A DNA stretch of 6,225 nucleotides from Mageeibacillus sp. UBA1257 (GTDB taxonomy: Bacteria > Bacillota > Clostridia > UBA1212 > UBA1257). The translations under genes and the position numbers were made by a program. Positions 6,219-6,225 of the stretch are shown one piece after another (the first letter of the stretch is position 1; each line of letters starts with the position of its first letter). Where the stretch lies: contig DBVT01000115.1 in NCBI GenBank assembly GCA_002308775.1, positions 204 to 6,428 of the forward strand. Reading direction: 5' to 3'. A model generated the notes under the pieces. It had not been told where the DNA came from. It saw only the letters and a list, made by a program, of their open reading frames with translations, and did not search any database.

Positions 6219-6225
6219 CAGAAAA

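Overview
The window looks like a chromosomal segment of a Gram-positive anaerobe, most likely an uncultured Clostridia-type Bacillota of gut or rumen. The reasons are an AAGGAG-type ribosome binding site, a consensus housekeeping promoter, frequent AGA/AGG (Arg) and ATA (Ile) codons, a lipoprotein signal peptide, and secreted modular glycosidases built on NPCBM and Ig-like modules. This assignment is an inference from style; no marker gene is present. All four genes read left to right, and all gaps are shorter than 100 bases. No tRNA, rRNA, mobile element, CRISPR array or convincing terminator is visible.

Bases 1-3089 hold the 3' part of a large secreted glycosidase. A GH36 (melibiase-type) catalytic region is flanked by two NPCBM (CBM51-type) modules, one near each end. 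Its true start lies upstream of the window. After 70 bases, 3160-5016 encodes a complete lipoprotein: a CBM4/9-like jelly roll, a calcineurin-like metallophosphoesterase and an Ig-like C-terminal domain. These two genes probably form one transcription unit for binding and processing glycans at the cell surface. The substrate is not determined: alpha-galactoside or alpha-N-acetylgalactosaminide for the first, a phosphoester or phosphodiester for the second.

A near-perfect sigma-A promoter (TTGCAA, 17 bases, TATAAT) begins on the base after the stop codon of the phosphoesterase gene and marks a new transcription unit. That unit holds a GTG-started 191-residue protein of unknown function (5079-5654). 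It is followed by a 170-residue protein (5706-6218) with a long Gln/Asn/Arg-rich disordered region and a short charged C-terminal helix. The two are probably cotranscribed and cytoplasmic, and have no evident link to the glycan genes.

The least explained parts are the two downstream proteins, the divergent catalytic motifs of the glycosidase, and its paired terminal NPCBM modules. I do not see clear evidence of an entirely new system, only several uncharacterised proteins worth checking.
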